Under the pieces are notes generated by a model, which was not told the origin of the DNA, searched no databases, and saw only the letters and a program-made list of their open reading frames with translations. 64,000 bases of DNA. Origin: Bacteroides sp. 224. GTDB taxonomy: Bacteria > Bacteroidota > Bacteroidia > Bacteroidales > Bacteroidaceae. The stretch is taken from NCBI RefSeq assembly GCF_010500995.1, contig NZ_QVMK01000014.1, forward strand, positions 1 through 64,000. Reading direction: 5' to 3'. A program made the translations under genes and the position numbers. This document shows positions 20,021 to 30,512 of this stretch, one piece after another (positions within the stretch are counted from its first letter, which is position 1; every line of letters begins with the position of its first letter).

Positions 20021-21682
20021 TTAATAACAGTTCTTTGTCGGTTTCAGGCACCAATGATGGAACATGGTTTTTGTTACCGTTCCCATTACTCCACGGAAAG
20101 TGATGGTTACCTCTACCGGTTCTGTACCTTCAATAGTAACAACTCCGGTTTTTCCGCCATCGCGATCGTAGTTACCTTTCTTTTTATCTGTAGCTTTGGT
20201 TGTATCATATCCTTCCGGATATCCCTGTCCGCCACGATCATAATGATAGGTAGTAGATGTTAGTTGAGAGGTGGTAATGGTAGTTACTTTCTTTCCATTA
20301 AAAGATACTTCTACATCATGCCCCAATTTTTGCTTAAATCCAAGACAAAGATCATATTCACCAGGCGGAATCATATAAGGAGTAGCCGTATATGAGCCAT
20401 CGTTATTACCTATATATTGAAAAGGAACGAAGTCCATTGTATATTCGGCCTTTGTTTTATCTGCCAAATTAAAGTTAATCACTCTATTTTCAATTAAAGG
20501 AAATACTCCGGGCCAACCCGACCAGGCAGCAACATCCGTTTTCGCGTCTACAAATTCCAGGTTATCGGAACTAAAATACTTTCCTTTATCTGCCTCTGTC
20601 AGGTGTTCATACCAGCGCATGTAATCTTTCAAGCGATATATCAATACGTTGGTAGGTATTTTCATTGATTTCACATAATAAGCCACCCCGTTACTCATGG
20701 TTAAAGGACGAGTAAAGTCAACTTCCTGTACAGTGGTTCTCCATTGTTTATCAAATATCGAAGACAAGTCTTCTTTCTCGGTAAAATCTTGCTCGGTGTA
20801 CTTCACTTTAAAGAAGGCCGATTGGAAAATCCAATTATCAATAACAGTATCTGCTCTTGCTTTTAAGGCATCGGTGGTTAACAATTTCCAGTCTCCTAAT
20901 TTCTTCCAGGCATCATTTTGAGCTTTTTGTACTACCTCATTAGATGGAATCAACATGGTTGCGGTTAAAGATTCCGAAGTCAGATCAAAGCCTTTGGAAG
21001 TAAAATAAGGGTTCGTTACTACAAATATAGAGTCATACACTGTATTACCAGTATTATCTACTCCGATAGGAATACTTGCATTTTTATCAAAAATCAACTC
21101 TTCTTTCGAAAGCACCATTTCTCTAAAGAGAGAATAATCTTCTCCTAAATCTTTTATCACTTCATACATTGACTTTGGAGAGCTTACAAACGATTCCAGT
21201 TCGTAAATCCAGCCATTGGCAGCCTTGGTTATCTGCTTAACCTTTATTCCGTTGAAGTAATATGTCTTTTCTTTTAGTTCGCTTTCTTCTACTGCAACGT
21301 TCAGGTATTTACCATTCCACATCAGCACGCGTTGTCCATCATACAGGTTTGCCGGCGAAAGAGCAATATCCGAAACATGCGATTTAGCCATATAAGCCAC
21401 ATCATCGAGAGTACCAACCGCCCCCCTGCTTACCAACAGGGTGAACAGTTGATCCTTCTTATTCATTGTTTCAAAAACTCCTGTAGATTCAAACAGTTGA
21501 TAGGTTGAATTTAATCCCGATTCTGTTTTTAAATACTCTATCAATGAGCTCTCAACTACGGTGATATTATCATTATTAATTACTTGTTCTTTCTTGCTAT
21601 AATAAGAGTCCCAATCGTCTGAGCAAGCAAATATGCTGCCCAGAAGAATACTTGCTGATAGTATATACTTTATTGTTTTCAT
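20021..21682 (-). CDS. Fasciclin-like surface lipoprotein (third of three)
   Basis: 553 residues; lipoprotein signal ending ASILLGSIFACSDD. Fasciclin (FAS1) character is seen in short H1/H2-like segments: KDQLFTLLVSRGAVGTLDDV near residue 75-95 and SLTATMLIPSNEVVQKAQ near 240. The last ~150 residues form a separate beta-rich domain typical of carbohydrate-binding or lectin-like tails (PPGEYDLCLGF, then VEVTITFRGVMG). It overlaps the preceding fasciclin gene by four bases (ATGA). Proposed role, by position, is an extra surface glycan-binding partner for the SusC/D pair just downstream; binding is not shown by sequence. Confidence 0.7.
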   Translation of the reverse strand: MKTIKYILSASILLGSIFACSDDWDSYYSKKEQVINNDNITVVESSLIEYLKTESGLNSTYQLFESTGVFETMNKKDQLFTLLVSRGAVGTLDDVAYMAKSHVSDIALSPANLYDGQRVLMWNGKYLNVAVEESELKEKTYYFNGIKVKQITKAANGWIYELESFVSSPKSMYEVIKDLGEDYSLFREMVLSKEELIFDKNASIPIGVDNTGNTVYDSIFVVTNPYFTSKGFDLTSESLTATMLIPSNEVVQKAQNDAWKKLGDWKLLTTDALKARADTVIDNWIFQSAFFKVKYTEQDFTEKEDLSSIFDKQWRTTVQEVDFTRPLTMSNGVAYYVKSMKIPTNVLIYRLKDYMRWYEHLTEADKGKYFSSDNLEFVDAKTDVAAWSGWPGVFPLIENRVINFNLADKTKAEYTMDFVPFQYIGNNDGSYTATPYMIPPGEYDLCLGFKQKLGHDVEVSFNGKKVTTITTSQLTSTTYHYDRGGQGYPEGYDTTKATDKKKGNYDRDGGKTGVVTIEGTEPVEVTITFRGVMGTVTKTMFHHWCLKPTKNCY

Positions 21683-23391
21683 GGTTCTTCGGTAATTATG
21701 GGTTCAAATAACATATAATCCATCTGGATACGGAAACTCGAATTAGTACTTGCTGCCGGATCATTAACCAGAATCTTTAATGTATGCGTTCCTGTTTTTG
21801 TAAATTCCAGCGGTTCGTTTTCATCATATATCACATAAGGATATGTACCTAATGTTTTAGAAGGTACCGTCAGGTATGGAGCAAATGACTTTTTGTGTTC
21901 TCCATCGAAAGAGAATTCCATCATTCCTCCATTACTACCACTGGTAGCAGTTCGCATAAAGTCCATAGAATTAGCAAAACAGAAGTATAGGGTTACCTTG
22001 TATTTTCCGGTAATAATAGCAGGAGTTTTCATCTCAATATAGCCCTGATTACCTACATTCAGCATGATCTGATCTCCATATTTATTATTTTTCCAGGCAT
22101 TACCACTCTTAGCTGTATGATATCCTACAGTGTTAAAGCTTCCTTTTACGCCCGAAGGGCTTACATATACATTATAACAAGCAAGATGATCTACCAATGT
22201 ATTATATTCGGTACTTGAATGCACAGTTTGATAAACCTGATCTCCATCTCCATTAGCAGCCACATAAGCTGCTACTTCCGGATAGTTACAGAAGTCGAAC
22301 TCTACTCTTGTAGGTACCACCGATTCCCATATAGGAAAATAAGAACTCACTTGATGCAACATCCCGTTTTTAGCTTGTACATCAGCGTATTTCTCTACAA
22401 ACTGAGCGCGTACTTGCTCTCCTCCGTCATAATTCAGGTAATAGAGTTTATCGCTTTCCTGAGAGATCTCTATGATAGCACCTGCCATTGTATCCCACAG
22501 TTTCTTTTTTGCATTCCCATCAAAAGTTTGCAGTTCAAAAAGCGAGTAACTACCTTTCATTATATGATATCCTGTATAAAGGAATAAGTCGTTCTCTTTA
22601 TCCGTATAATTGCTTCCGGCTCCCAGCTTCAGCACTAAATCGCTTACAGAAGTAACACCTACAGAGTTAAATGCTTCATCGGTAACAGCGAAAACCGTGT
22701 AATCTCGTTTTTGCTGAATAGTAATTCCATTAGGTTGCTTAATCTGTTCGTACACTACATTCAAAGAATCTTTCCAGGTGGTAAGTTCCAATGCTTCTGC
22801 AAAGATTTTATAACTACCATTATCTGTAATACGTTCATAAACGGTTTCTATCAAAGGATTCAATACCGCATTCAATACATAAACATATCCGTTTGAAACC
22901 TGAATAGAAGCTTCTTCTACATGTGCTTCCTTATTCAAATATAAAGAATTAAGACCACCTACTTCTGCTGCATCTTCACCAAAGGTTACAGTCAGATAAT
23001 CATCCGATAGTGTTCTTTTTTCTAATTTACCTCCCAGAATAAACTCATCCAAGCTAATTGAGTCGCCAATAATGTGGTATTTCGCCAAACCACGGGCATA
23101 CTCTTTACCCAAGTCCTGAATAGAGGTTACATTCTTTCTTTTATAGAAAGTTTTCACAGCCTCATTTCCCGGCACAAATACAGTAAAGGATTCATTCGCC
23201 TGATTTACTGCGTTGAATAAATCGGCATATTTAAGTACTTCTATCCATTCAGAGAACTCATCGGAACGTGTTTCAAGATAGGTCGAAACCGGGTTCACAT
23301 CATAAATCTGATATGTTGAATCTTCGTATGGATCATCGCAAGAATAAAGTGCGACAAAGAGTAACAAGTATAATTTTACAATATTCTTCAT
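21679..23391 (-). CDS. Fasciclin-domain surface lipoprotein (second of three)
   Basis: 570 residues; lipoprotein signal (LLLFVALYSCDDP, cysteine near 18). Two FAS1 repeats: the first with SFTVFVPGNEAVKTFYKR near residue 65-85, the second with DYTVFAVTDEAFNSVGV near 230-250. The C-terminal ~170 residues form a beta-sandwich-like region (GKYKVTLYFCFANS, GTHTLKILVNDPAAS) resembling a carbohydrate-binding module. It follows the first SusD by 11 bases and overlaps the next gene by four bases, so it is part of the same polycistron. FAS1 domains are adhesion modules in general; a glycan-binding role here is inferred from neighbours. Confidence 0.8.
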   Translation of the reverse strand: MKNIVKLYLLLFVALYSCDDPYEDSTYQIYDVNPVSTYLETRSDEFSEWIEVLKYADLFNAVNQANESFTVFVPGNEAVKTFYKRKNVTSIQDLGKEYARGLAKYHIIGDSISLDEFILGGKLEKRTLSDDYLTVTFGEDAAEVGGLNSLYLNKEAHVEEASIQVSNGYVYVLNAVLNPLIETVYERITDNGSYKIFAEALELTTWKDSLNVVYEQIKQPNGITIQQKRDYTVFAVTDEAFNSVGVTSVSDLVLKLGAGSNYTDKENDLFLYTGYHIMKGSYSLFELQTFDGNAKKKLWDTMAGAIIEISQESDKLYYLNYDGGEQVRAQFVEKYADVQAKNGMLHQVSSYFPIWESVVPTRVEFDFCNYPEVAAYVAANGDGDQVYQTVHSSTEYNTLVDHLACYNVYVSPSGVKGSFNTVGYHTAKSGNAWKNNKYGDQIMLNVGNQGYIEMKTPAIITGKYKVTLYFCFANSMDFMRTATSGSNGGMMEFSFDGEHKKSFAPYLTVPSKTLGTYPYVIYDENEPLEFTKTGTHTLKILVNDPAASTNSSFRIQMDYMLFEPIITEEP

Positions 23392-23402
23392 AATAGCAGC
23401 TA

Positions 23403-24935
23403 TTAATTTGTTGTCTTATAGTAAGGATTCTGCTCCAGTAGCTGATTTATTTTTATCTCATTTTCATGAATAGGCAAGTACCATGCATAAGTATTTTTTA
23501 GTACCGAACGAATCCAACTATCATTAGCCGAAGTATTATTCTCCATCACAATACCAATACATTTATCTTTATGGATTCCATCTTTAGCTTTAGATACACG
23601 TAGTAAATCGTACCAACGTTTTCCTTCGGCAGCCAATTCAATATCGCGTTCGTATAGTAGATATTCAAGCATGCTCCATTCATCTTCATCTTCAACAGCA
23701 ATGCTCAGTTCCGATAAGTTAGAACGTACACGAATTTGATTCATAATATCCAATGCATCTTGCCAAGTACTTTCTCCTTTCCAAATAAGAGCCTCCGCTT
23801 TCATTAGCATTACATCGGCCATTCGGTATATAATGTAATTGGCATCTCCGTTTACACGTAGTGCAAGAGCATCGCGTATGTCTGTACCTCTGTATTTCCA
23901 AATAACAGAAAAATTGTCGGTACCATCTGTTACAGTAACATAAGCTCCAAAGAAGCTTCTGATAGTTTCTCCATTCAGCAAAGCCAATAATCTGTCTTCT
24001 TGTAAACGTTCCAGCATAAGCTCACCATACTGATAAGGTGCAGCAGAGGAAATTGTAAAATAATTGGCCGGGCTATTCGCAGTTTGTCCAAAAGTTGTAT
24101 AATCCCAATTCATTTCAAAGATAGATTCATTGCTATTTCCCGGATTGAAAATAGTAAACCATTGCTCAGGAATAGACATAAATACAGGACGTTTAGGAGC
24201 CGTTGCATTAATCAGATAATCGGCATATTTAATACATTCATCATAATCTCCCGACCACAAGCAGGTTTCAGCCATCAAGGCATATAGTGCCCACACTGTA
24301 GCACGACCTTTGCTGGCACCGCTCCAATTTTCATGATCGAAAAATTCTTTTGCAGCGTTAAAGCTTAATGCAGTTTTCACATCTTCTTTTATTTGAGCGA
24401 TAATAGCCTCTTCCGATGACTTCGCAATGGAATAAGGAGCCGAGTCGTCAATATAAGGTTCGAGCACCAAAGGAACTTCTTTAAAATTACGTACTAAATA
24501 GAAGTACATCAACGCACGCATAAAGTAAGCTTCTGTCTGGTGAGAGCGCATCGCTACTTCTGCATAGGTTTCATCGATCTCTGCCACTCCCGGAGCATAC
24601 TTAATAACCGAATTGGCCATATTTAGCACCTTGTAAAATGCATTCCATTTGCACAAAGAAGAATCATCTGTTATCTGAAAGTCTTGCAGTTTACGTTTAT
24701 CTACATTGTTATATGCATATATAGAGGCTCCACGTAGTTCTCCCCAATCAATCAGGAAAGGGGTAGTGGTACGCATATTGATATATCCAGAAGTCAACAC
24801 AGCCTCTACGTCTTCTTTCGTTTTCCAGTAGTTTTCTGTTACCTGCTCATTTTTGGGCAGTATATCCAGCCAGTCGCTACAGCTACTCATCAGTATGCTT
24901 CCGGCCATTATAAATATATAAAGTATCTTTTTCAT
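23403..24935 (-). CDS. SusD/RagB-family glycan-binding lipoprotein (first pair)
   Basis: 510 residues; lipoprotein signal (AGSILMSSCSDWLDILP, cysteine near 19). It has the classic SusD opening (SDWLDILPKNEQVTENYWKTKEDVEAV), the RALMYFYLVRNFKEVPLV helix and the C-terminal ERDIELAAEGKRWYDLLR motif near residue 430, which are diagnostic for RagB/SusD. It forms the surface lid of the SusC transporter, whose gene ends 13 bases upstream. The next gene (fasciclin) starts 11 bases downstream. Confidence 0.95.
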   Translation of the reverse strand: MKKILYIFIMAGSILMSSCSDWLDILPKNEQVTENYWKTKEDVEAVLTSGYINMRTTTPFLIDWGELRGASIYAYNNVDKRKLQDFQITDDSSLCKWNAFYKVLNMANSVIKYAPGVAEIDETYAEVAMRSHQTEAYFMRALMYFYLVRNFKEVPLVLEPYIDDSAPYSIAKSSEEAIIAQIKEDVKTALSFNAAKEFFDHENWSGASKGRATVWALYALMAETCLWSGDYDECIKYADYLINATAPKRPVFMSIPEQWFTIFNPGNSNESIFEMNWDYTTFGQTANSPANYFTISSAAPYQYGELMLERLQEDRLLALLNGETIRSFFGAYVTVTDGTDNFSVIWKYRGTDIRDALALRVNGDANYIIYRMADVMLMKAEALIWKGESTWQDALDIMNQIRVRSNLSELSIAVEDEDEWSMLEYLLYERDIELAAEGKRWYDLLRVSKAKDGIHKDKCIGIVMENNTSANDSWIRSVLKNTYAWYLPIHENEIKINQLLEQNPYYKTTN

Positions 24936-24948
24936 ATTTGTTTTTCCT

Positions 24949-27900
24949 TTAGAAACTTAAGTTTAACCCACATGAGAACTGAATTGAACAAGGCGTATTC
25001 GCATTGTCTTCTGCCAATTTGGTAGCTTTACTCGGAATAGATACTTCCGGATCTTGTCCTGTATATTTTGTCCAGGTAAATAAGTTATAACCTGTAACAA
25101 ATACATTCATTCTACTCATTCCCCAACGATCACATACCTTCTTAGGAAGATTATAAGATAAGGTCAGAGTTTTTAAACGGAGGTATGAAGCATCTTCCAC
25201 AAAACGATCGGATCCTAAATAATTGTATCCTTCTTGATATAAAGCGCGAGGAATATCTGTAGCATCTCCTTCGTTTCTCCAACGTTTCAATACAGCTGTA
25301 CTTTGGTTGCTTACACCGTACATAGATTCGTTATTTATACGTACCCGGTTAATTATTTTTTGTCCGAATCGTCCATGGAAGAAAGTACTCAACGTCAGTT
25401 GTTTCCACCGAACTGTAAGCCCGGCACCTCCGGTTATAACAGGCATATAGTTTCCTAAATACACAATGTCATATTCATTGATAACCCCGTCGTGGTTGAT
25501 ATCTTCGTATATCGCATCGCCCGGAAACACCATTGCAGTACCGTTTTTCATTACAATTGGTTTGCCTGAAACATCGTTCATAATGTTTCCTTCTTTATCG
25601 CGGGCATAAGTAGCCTCTTTATTCTGATATACACCTTTGTAACGATATCCATAGAAAGAGCCTAACGGATTTCCTTCTTCCACGCGTATAGCATAAACTC
25701 CGTTTCCAAAGTTATAGTTCTCTTGACTCATGTTTGAAGGCAACTCTGTAATTTCGTTGATGTTGCGGCTAAAGTTTACGTACCCGTTTACTTTCCAATC
25801 TTTTTTCTCGTAGAAAGTAGCATCTGTACGGAATTCCCATCCTTTATTATTCAACTTACCTGAGTTGTAATACTTAATCTTACTATATCCGGTAGTTGCA
25901 GGTACTTCTACATCTGTCTGCAAAAGATCTTTCACATAACGTTGGTAGTAATCGAATGTAAATCTCAACCGACCTTTGAAGAAACTAAAATCAGCTCCTA
26001 CGTTATACTCTGTTGTGGTTTCCCACTTCAGGTTATCAAGTTGCATTCTAACCGGATGAATACCGGACATATCCATATATTCTCCCGAAGCACTAAAGGC
26101 ACCCAGGTAAAGCGAAGCACCGCTTGCCGATTTACCACTCTGCCCTACACTTGCACGAATTTTAGCTTCTTCCAGCCAGCTTCTGGTATTGGCCAGAAAA
26201 GGTTCATTCTGAATATTCCAAGAGAAACCACCGGTAGGGAAATAGCCGGTACGATTATCTTTACCCATAGACGAGTTACTTTCCATGGTTACTGATCCCT
26301 GAAAAACATAGCGATCCAGCAATGTATAGTTCAATAAACCAATAGCAGAAACACTACGCACTTCCGACTCGCCAGATGCTGTTTGTTCTACTGTGCTTCC
26401 CACAATAGGATCGGAAAGGCCCGAAGAAGCATTACCGGAAGTAACACTCTTAAAATTCGAATCTTCTTTTTGCGAAGTACGAATCAACCCTGTGGCAATC
26501 AGATTATGCTTTTGGTTCCAGTTCTTAATATACATCAGTTTATTCTCTGTTTGCAAAGACATTTGGTCTGAAGTGGCATCTGTACTTTGATTTGCATACG
26601 GACTGGTCCATACCACACCGGTTGCCACCTGCGGCAAGAATTTACGATTCTTTGTATTACGCATATCCAAAGCTGCCCATGCCCTGTAAGTAAGACCTTG
26701 CAATATCGAATAATCTACCCTGAAAATAATTTTCGATACTTCCGATAGCGTATTATTAACACTCTCTTTGGCCATTGCTACCGGATTGTAATTATGTGCT
26801 TTCTTGTCATCGGTTTTAAATGCTCCTTCAAAATCATTTGTCTGATGAGAAAAGTATTGAGAAGTACGTTGTCCGTTTTCACCAATCCAGTATGGCGACT
26901 TATTAGGCATCTTACTGAAAGCCTCTGCACGTACATTCGACTCTTTAGGAGCCCAGCTCGCATCTGTGTCTGAACGAGAATAAGAGAAGTCTGCTCCAAA
27001 TTTCAGTTTATTAGAGAAAGCATAATCAATGGCTAATGAGGTATTCAAGCGTTCTCTTCCGGTTCCAATGGTAGTACCTCCTTCGGATAAATAGCCTAAA
27101 GAGAAACGGTAAGTGGCCTTCTCTCCTCCTCCATCCATGGAGAAACTATTATCAGTGGTTAAGGCAGTTCTACGTACTTCGCTCAGCCAGTCTGTATCCT
27201 GATTGTATTCTTTAAAATAAGTCCAGTCGGGGCTATAACCAATCTCCGGTGTATCATACAATAGCTTCATATACCGGTTTCCACTTGTCATACCTGTATA
27301 GTTGGCACTATTCAAAATAGCTTCCTGCATCAAAGCGGTATATTGATTTCCATTCAGCATCGGAATTGTTTCCGGTTCATTTTTAACCGTAAACTTCGAT
27401 GAGAAAGAAAAGCGGGTTTTTCCAACTTTCCCTCTTTTGGTTTTAATTACAAGCACACCGTTAGCTCCTTTGGTTCCCCAAATAGCTGTTGCTGCTGCAT
27501 CTTTTAGCACTTCTATCGACTCAATATCCGATGGAGAAATATTCAGTAAAGCACCTAAATCTTCATCATTTGCCGTACTAAAGTCAAAATCTTCACTTAT
27601 TTCAGTAGAGTATGGTACATCATCAATTACAATTAATGGTTCCGATGAAGCATTTAATGTACTGGTACCACGAATACGAATGGAGCTACGTGCACCGGGG
27701 TCGCCCCCACCAGTAATAATATCTACCCCACCGAGTTGTCCTTGTAAGGCTTCCTCAATCGAAGTTACCGGAGAATGAGCAATCAAATCTTCCATCTGCA
27801 CTTTCTGAGTAGCCGACACCATTTCTTTCTGGGTGATACCCATGCTATTTCTGTCAATGCGTTTTCCGGTAATCTCTACTTGTCCTAACGATTCGACAGC

Positions 27901-28218
27901 AGACTCTAACCGCACATTCAGAACTGTTTGATCGGTGTATTTGATTCTTTGGGTTTTCATCCCGATGAACGAATAAACCAATGTTATATCCTTCTCATTT
28001 TCCGGTATCTGTAATCGATAAAAACCTTCCATGTTTGATATAGTACCTCCAAGCGAACGATTCTGGGAATTCACAACGTTAACATTTACTCCCATAATCG
28101 GTTCCACCTGTTTGCCCATCAGCTCTGTGATCTTACCGGACACCACGCGTACCTGTGCAAATACTTCTCCTGTACTCCAAAGAAGCGTTGCAATAAGTAT
28201 ATATTTTAATAATTTCAT
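24949..28218 (-). CDS. SusC/RagA-family TonB-dependent outer-membrane transporter (first pair)
   Basis: 1089 residues from the start at 28218. The open frame reaches 28254, but the signal peptide MKLLKYILIATLLWS begins at 28218. After cleavage near AQVRVVSG come a CarboxypepD_reg-like domain, the plug (SSIRIRGTSTL, and VLKDAAATAIWGTKGANGVLVIKTKRG near residue 240-265) and a large barrel ending LNLSF. It lies 19 bases after the fasciclin gene and 13 before its SusD partner. The two SusC proteins in this locus are clearly diverged, suggesting different oligosaccharide sizes or linkages. Confidence 0.95.
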   Translation of the reverse strand: MKLLKYILIATLLWSTGEVFAQVRVVSGKITELMGKQVEPIMGVNVNVVNSQNRSLGGTISNMEGFYRLQIPENEKDITLVYSFIGMKTQRIKYTDQTVLNVRLESAVESLGQVEITGKRIDRNSMGITQKEMVSATQKVQMEDLIAHSPVTSIEEALQGQLGGVDIITGGGDPGARSSIRIRGTSTLNASSEPLIVIDDVPYSTEISEDFDFSTANDEDLGALLNISPSDIESIEVLKDAAATAIWGTKGANGVLVIKTKRGKVGKTRFSFSSKFTVKNEPETIPMLNGNQYTALMQEAILNSANYTGMTSGNRYMKLLYDTPEIGYSPDWTYFKEYNQDTDWLSEVRRTALTTDNSFSMDGGGEKATYRFSLGYLSEGGTTIGTGRERLNTSLAIDYAFSNKLKFGADFSYSRSDTDASWAPKESNVRAEAFSKMPNKSPYWIGENGQRTSQYFSHQTNDFEGAFKTDDKKAHNYNPVAMAKESVNNTLSEVSKIIFRVDYSILQGLTYRAWAALDMRNTKNRKFLPQVATGVVWTSPYANQSTDATSDQMSLQTENKLMYIKNWNQKHNLIATGLIRTSQKEDSNFKSVTSGNASSGLSDPIVGSTVEQTASGESEVRSVSAIGLLNYTLLDRYVFQGSVTMESNSSMGKDNRTGYFPTGGFSWNIQNEPFLANTRSWLEEAKIRASVGQSGKSASGASLYLGAFSASGEYMDMSGIHPVRMQLDNLKWETTTEYNVGADFSFFKGRLRFTFDYYQRYVKDLLQTDVEVPATTGYSKIKYYNSGKLNNKGWEFRTDATFYEKKDWKVNGYVNFSRNINEITELPSNMSQENYNFGNGVYAIRVEEGNPLGSFYGYRYKGVYQNKEATYARDKEGNIMNDVSGKPIVMKNGTAMVFPGDAIYEDINHDGVINEYDIVYLGNYMPVITGGAGLTVRWKQLTLSTFFHGRFGQKIINRVRINNESMYGVSNQSTAVLKRWRNEGDATDIPRALYQEGYNYLGSDRFVEDASYLRLKTLTLSYNLPKKVCDRWGMSRMNVFVTGYNLFTWTKYTGQDPEVSIPSKATKLAEDNANTPCSIQFSCGLNLSF

Positions 28219-28237
28219 AATTATATAAATTCTGTTA

Positions 28238-30478
28238 TCAAAGAATTGCATCAATTAAGTGAAAGCACCCATCTTTATACGCAAATGGGAAGTAATCATA
28301 CTTAGAAATTACATTAGCCACATTGTTATCTTCCATTTGTACACTTAAAGAAGTACCCGAATCGGTGTAACGTATTTGTTTTCCATTGGCAGCAGTATAA
28401 GTACCTTTCATAGTAGATCCCGGATAAGGATAAGTAGTTAAAGCATTTTCGGAAGCTCTCAGGAAGTAAGATTGTAGATAGACACGCAGTGTAGTCGTAT
28501 TCAGATTGGCTGTTTTAACACTTAGAGAGCCATCTGCTGCAATGCTTCCCCCCTTAATTCCCGGAATCAAATCCGAGGCTAAAGCCGTTTTTATGGCTTC
28601 ATCTGTTGGTATAAACGCTATAAAACGATTTCCACTCAAAAAAGGAATTATATTTCCGGATATCATACCGGCTTTCTTCATCAACTGTACAAAAGTATTA
28701 TAAGGATAACGTTGGTCATTACAAATAGCTAATGCGTGTTGTAGTCCGTCGGTCGATTCTGTTGCAAAAATACCATCGGAGTAGTCATAGAAATAAGCTT
28801 TACCGTTGCTCCATGAAGAGCCGTCATTGGTAATCTCTTCTATATCTACAAATGGAGTTCCTGTAAAGTCGGGTTCAACACATCTGTTAAATAAAGCATT
28901 TGTGGTAATCATTCCATCTTTCACAAACAGATAGTTAAACGCTTCCTGAGTAGGGTAAACTTGTGTTCCCGAAGCTTTCAGCCCATCAGTACCATTAATG
29001 GTATGCATATTTACAATACTCTGTAGTTTTGAGCTTCCAACCTCAGCAAGTCCATCCGGTGTTTCCTCTTGCAGCTTTTTATTACTTGACATAGAATATC
29101 CAGCATTCTCCATTTGCAGATCACGTGGAATCAACATGGTGTACTTCGAATCGGCAGAAACAAATGAGTTCAGCATAGAAGATTCATCCAAAGTGTACAG
29201 GAAGAAGGTTGCGTCTTTATACTTAAAAGCAGGTCCTACTACCGCTCCAAACAAAGGAGGGTCATTTATTTCGTCGAGTCCATAAAAGCTACCATTCACA
29301 CAAATGGCTCTATCTTTTACTTCTGCCGGATCAAAATTAAAGACTGTTCCATACGGGTTCTTTATTTTCCCGTTTTTAATATCTTCGGGGAAAGCAATAG
29401 AAGCACCATACACAAACTGATTCAAAAGGTGTTTCATCACCAACGGATCTACTTCTTCTATAGATTCGTAACCACCTTTTTTCCAAAATCTTTCATAAAA
29501 AGCATTTAACGCGCTATTTGAAGGAGCAAAGAGACTATAGCCTACAAAAGTAAGTATACTCATTGCTCTGTAATCGGCAATAGGCCATTCCGAAGCAATG
29601 TTAGCCAAGTCTGTATGATAGTGAAGATACAAAGAATCAACACCCAATGTTGTTCCATAATCTTTAGATAATGTTTCATCATACTCATAAACACTGTATG
29701 TATTATACAGATTAAAGAAAGTAGAATACTTTTCTTTTTTCCCCAACTCGGTATATATTGTTTCTAAAGGCTTTAGTACTCTATCTATCTTATAGATATA
29801 ACCATTGTCTGCAATAATTTCATATTCATTTACCGAAGCACCCGAAACATTAAACCCATTTGCTCCGGTCCAGGTAGAGTTCGGATAGAAATATTCATAA
29901 TTTGATTTTGCGTCAATTCCTTTCGTATTAAAGAACTGATACGAGAATACAGGCAGAAAACGATCTAAGTGATAAACCGTTACGTACTTACCGTTAGTAC
30001 GGTCTATCTCTACAGTAGGAGCATCATTGCTTCGGGTTCTGAATTTATAGTACAATCCGGCATCTACTGCTTTTTCTTCGTCTGTTTCCTGATCTCCTCT
30101 CGGACGATAATTTATCATCCTTTCTTTGTTGTAAGAATAATGAATCAAATGAAAACCTATCAGTTTGTTCAATTCATTTTTATCCATATCGCTAATGCTG
30201 GGGTATCCGGCCTCTTTCAGATATGCAGCAAAGGCTGCATCGTCCGGTGCCATAACCGTCAGCACCCCTTTTCCTTCCAGAATGGGTTTATAGTCGCTCA
30301 GTTCTACTCCTTTTAAAAAGGTGGTATAATTTCCTGCTTCGGAAAGTACTTCCCAAGCACTCCCCCTTAGCCAATCAGCCGGTTCATAATGCTTATCCAT
30401 TTCATCCTCGCAAGAGAATAAAAACAAAGGCACAACCATTAGCCAAAATACGGCTTTAGTAAATGTTGCTTTTTTCAT
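28238..30478 (-). CDS. Fasciclin-domain surface lipoprotein (first of three)
   Basis: 746 residues; lipoprotein signal (LMVVPLFLFSCEDE, cysteine near 23). FAS1 repeats are visible: KGVLTVMAPDDAAFAAYLKEAG near residue 70-90, SILTFVGYSLFAPSNSALNAFYERF near ~310-335, KYTMLIPRDLQ near ~435, and NRFIAFIPTDEAIKTAL near 620-640, so about four FAS1 modules. It is the largest of the three. It lies between the pectate lyase gene (34-base gap) and the first SusC gene (19-base gap), the slot often used in PULs for a surface glycan-binding protein. Confidence 0.8.
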   Translation of the reverse strand: MKKATFTKAVFWLMVVPLFLFSCEDEMDKHYEPADWLRGSAWEVLSEAGNYTTFLKGVELSDYKPILEGKGVLTVMAPDDAAFAAYLKEAGYPSISDMDKNELNKLIGFHLIHYSYNKERMINYRPRGDQETDEEKAVDAGLYYKFRTRSNDAPTVEIDRTNGKYVTVYHLDRFLPVFSYQFFNTKGIDAKSNYEYFYPNSTWTGANGFNVSGASVNEYEIIADNGYIYKIDRVLKPLETIYTELGKKEKYSTFFNLYNTYSVYEYDETLSKDYGTTLGVDSLYLHYHTDLANIASEWPIADYRAMSILTFVGYSLFAPSNSALNAFYERFWKKGGYESIEEVDPLVMKHLLNQFVYGASIAFPEDIKNGKIKNPYGTVFNFDPAEVKDRAICVNGSFYGLDEINDPPLFGAVVGPAFKYKDATFFLYTLDESSMLNSFVSADSKYTMLIPRDLQMENAGYSMSSNKKLQEETPDGLAEVGSSKLQSIVNMHTINGTDGLKASGTQVYPTQEAFNYLFVKDGMITTNALFNRCVEPDFTGTPFVDIEEITNDGSSWSNGKAYFYDYSDGIFATESTDGLQHALAICNDQRYPYNTFVQLMKKAGMISGNIIPFLSGNRFIAFIPTDEAIKTALASDLIPGIKGGSIAADGSLSVKTANLNTTTLRVYLQSYFLRASENALTTYPYPGSTMKGTYTAANGKQIRYTDSGTSLSVQMEDNNVANVISKYDYFPFAYKDGCFHLIDAIL

Positions 30479-30512
30479 ATTTTAAATTGGTTGATTAATT
30501 CAATAATACTTC

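Noticed and set aside
16860..28218. Duplication of one SusC/D module giving the other
   Set aside because: The two SusC proteins and the two SusD proteins differ too much along their length to be a recent duplication.
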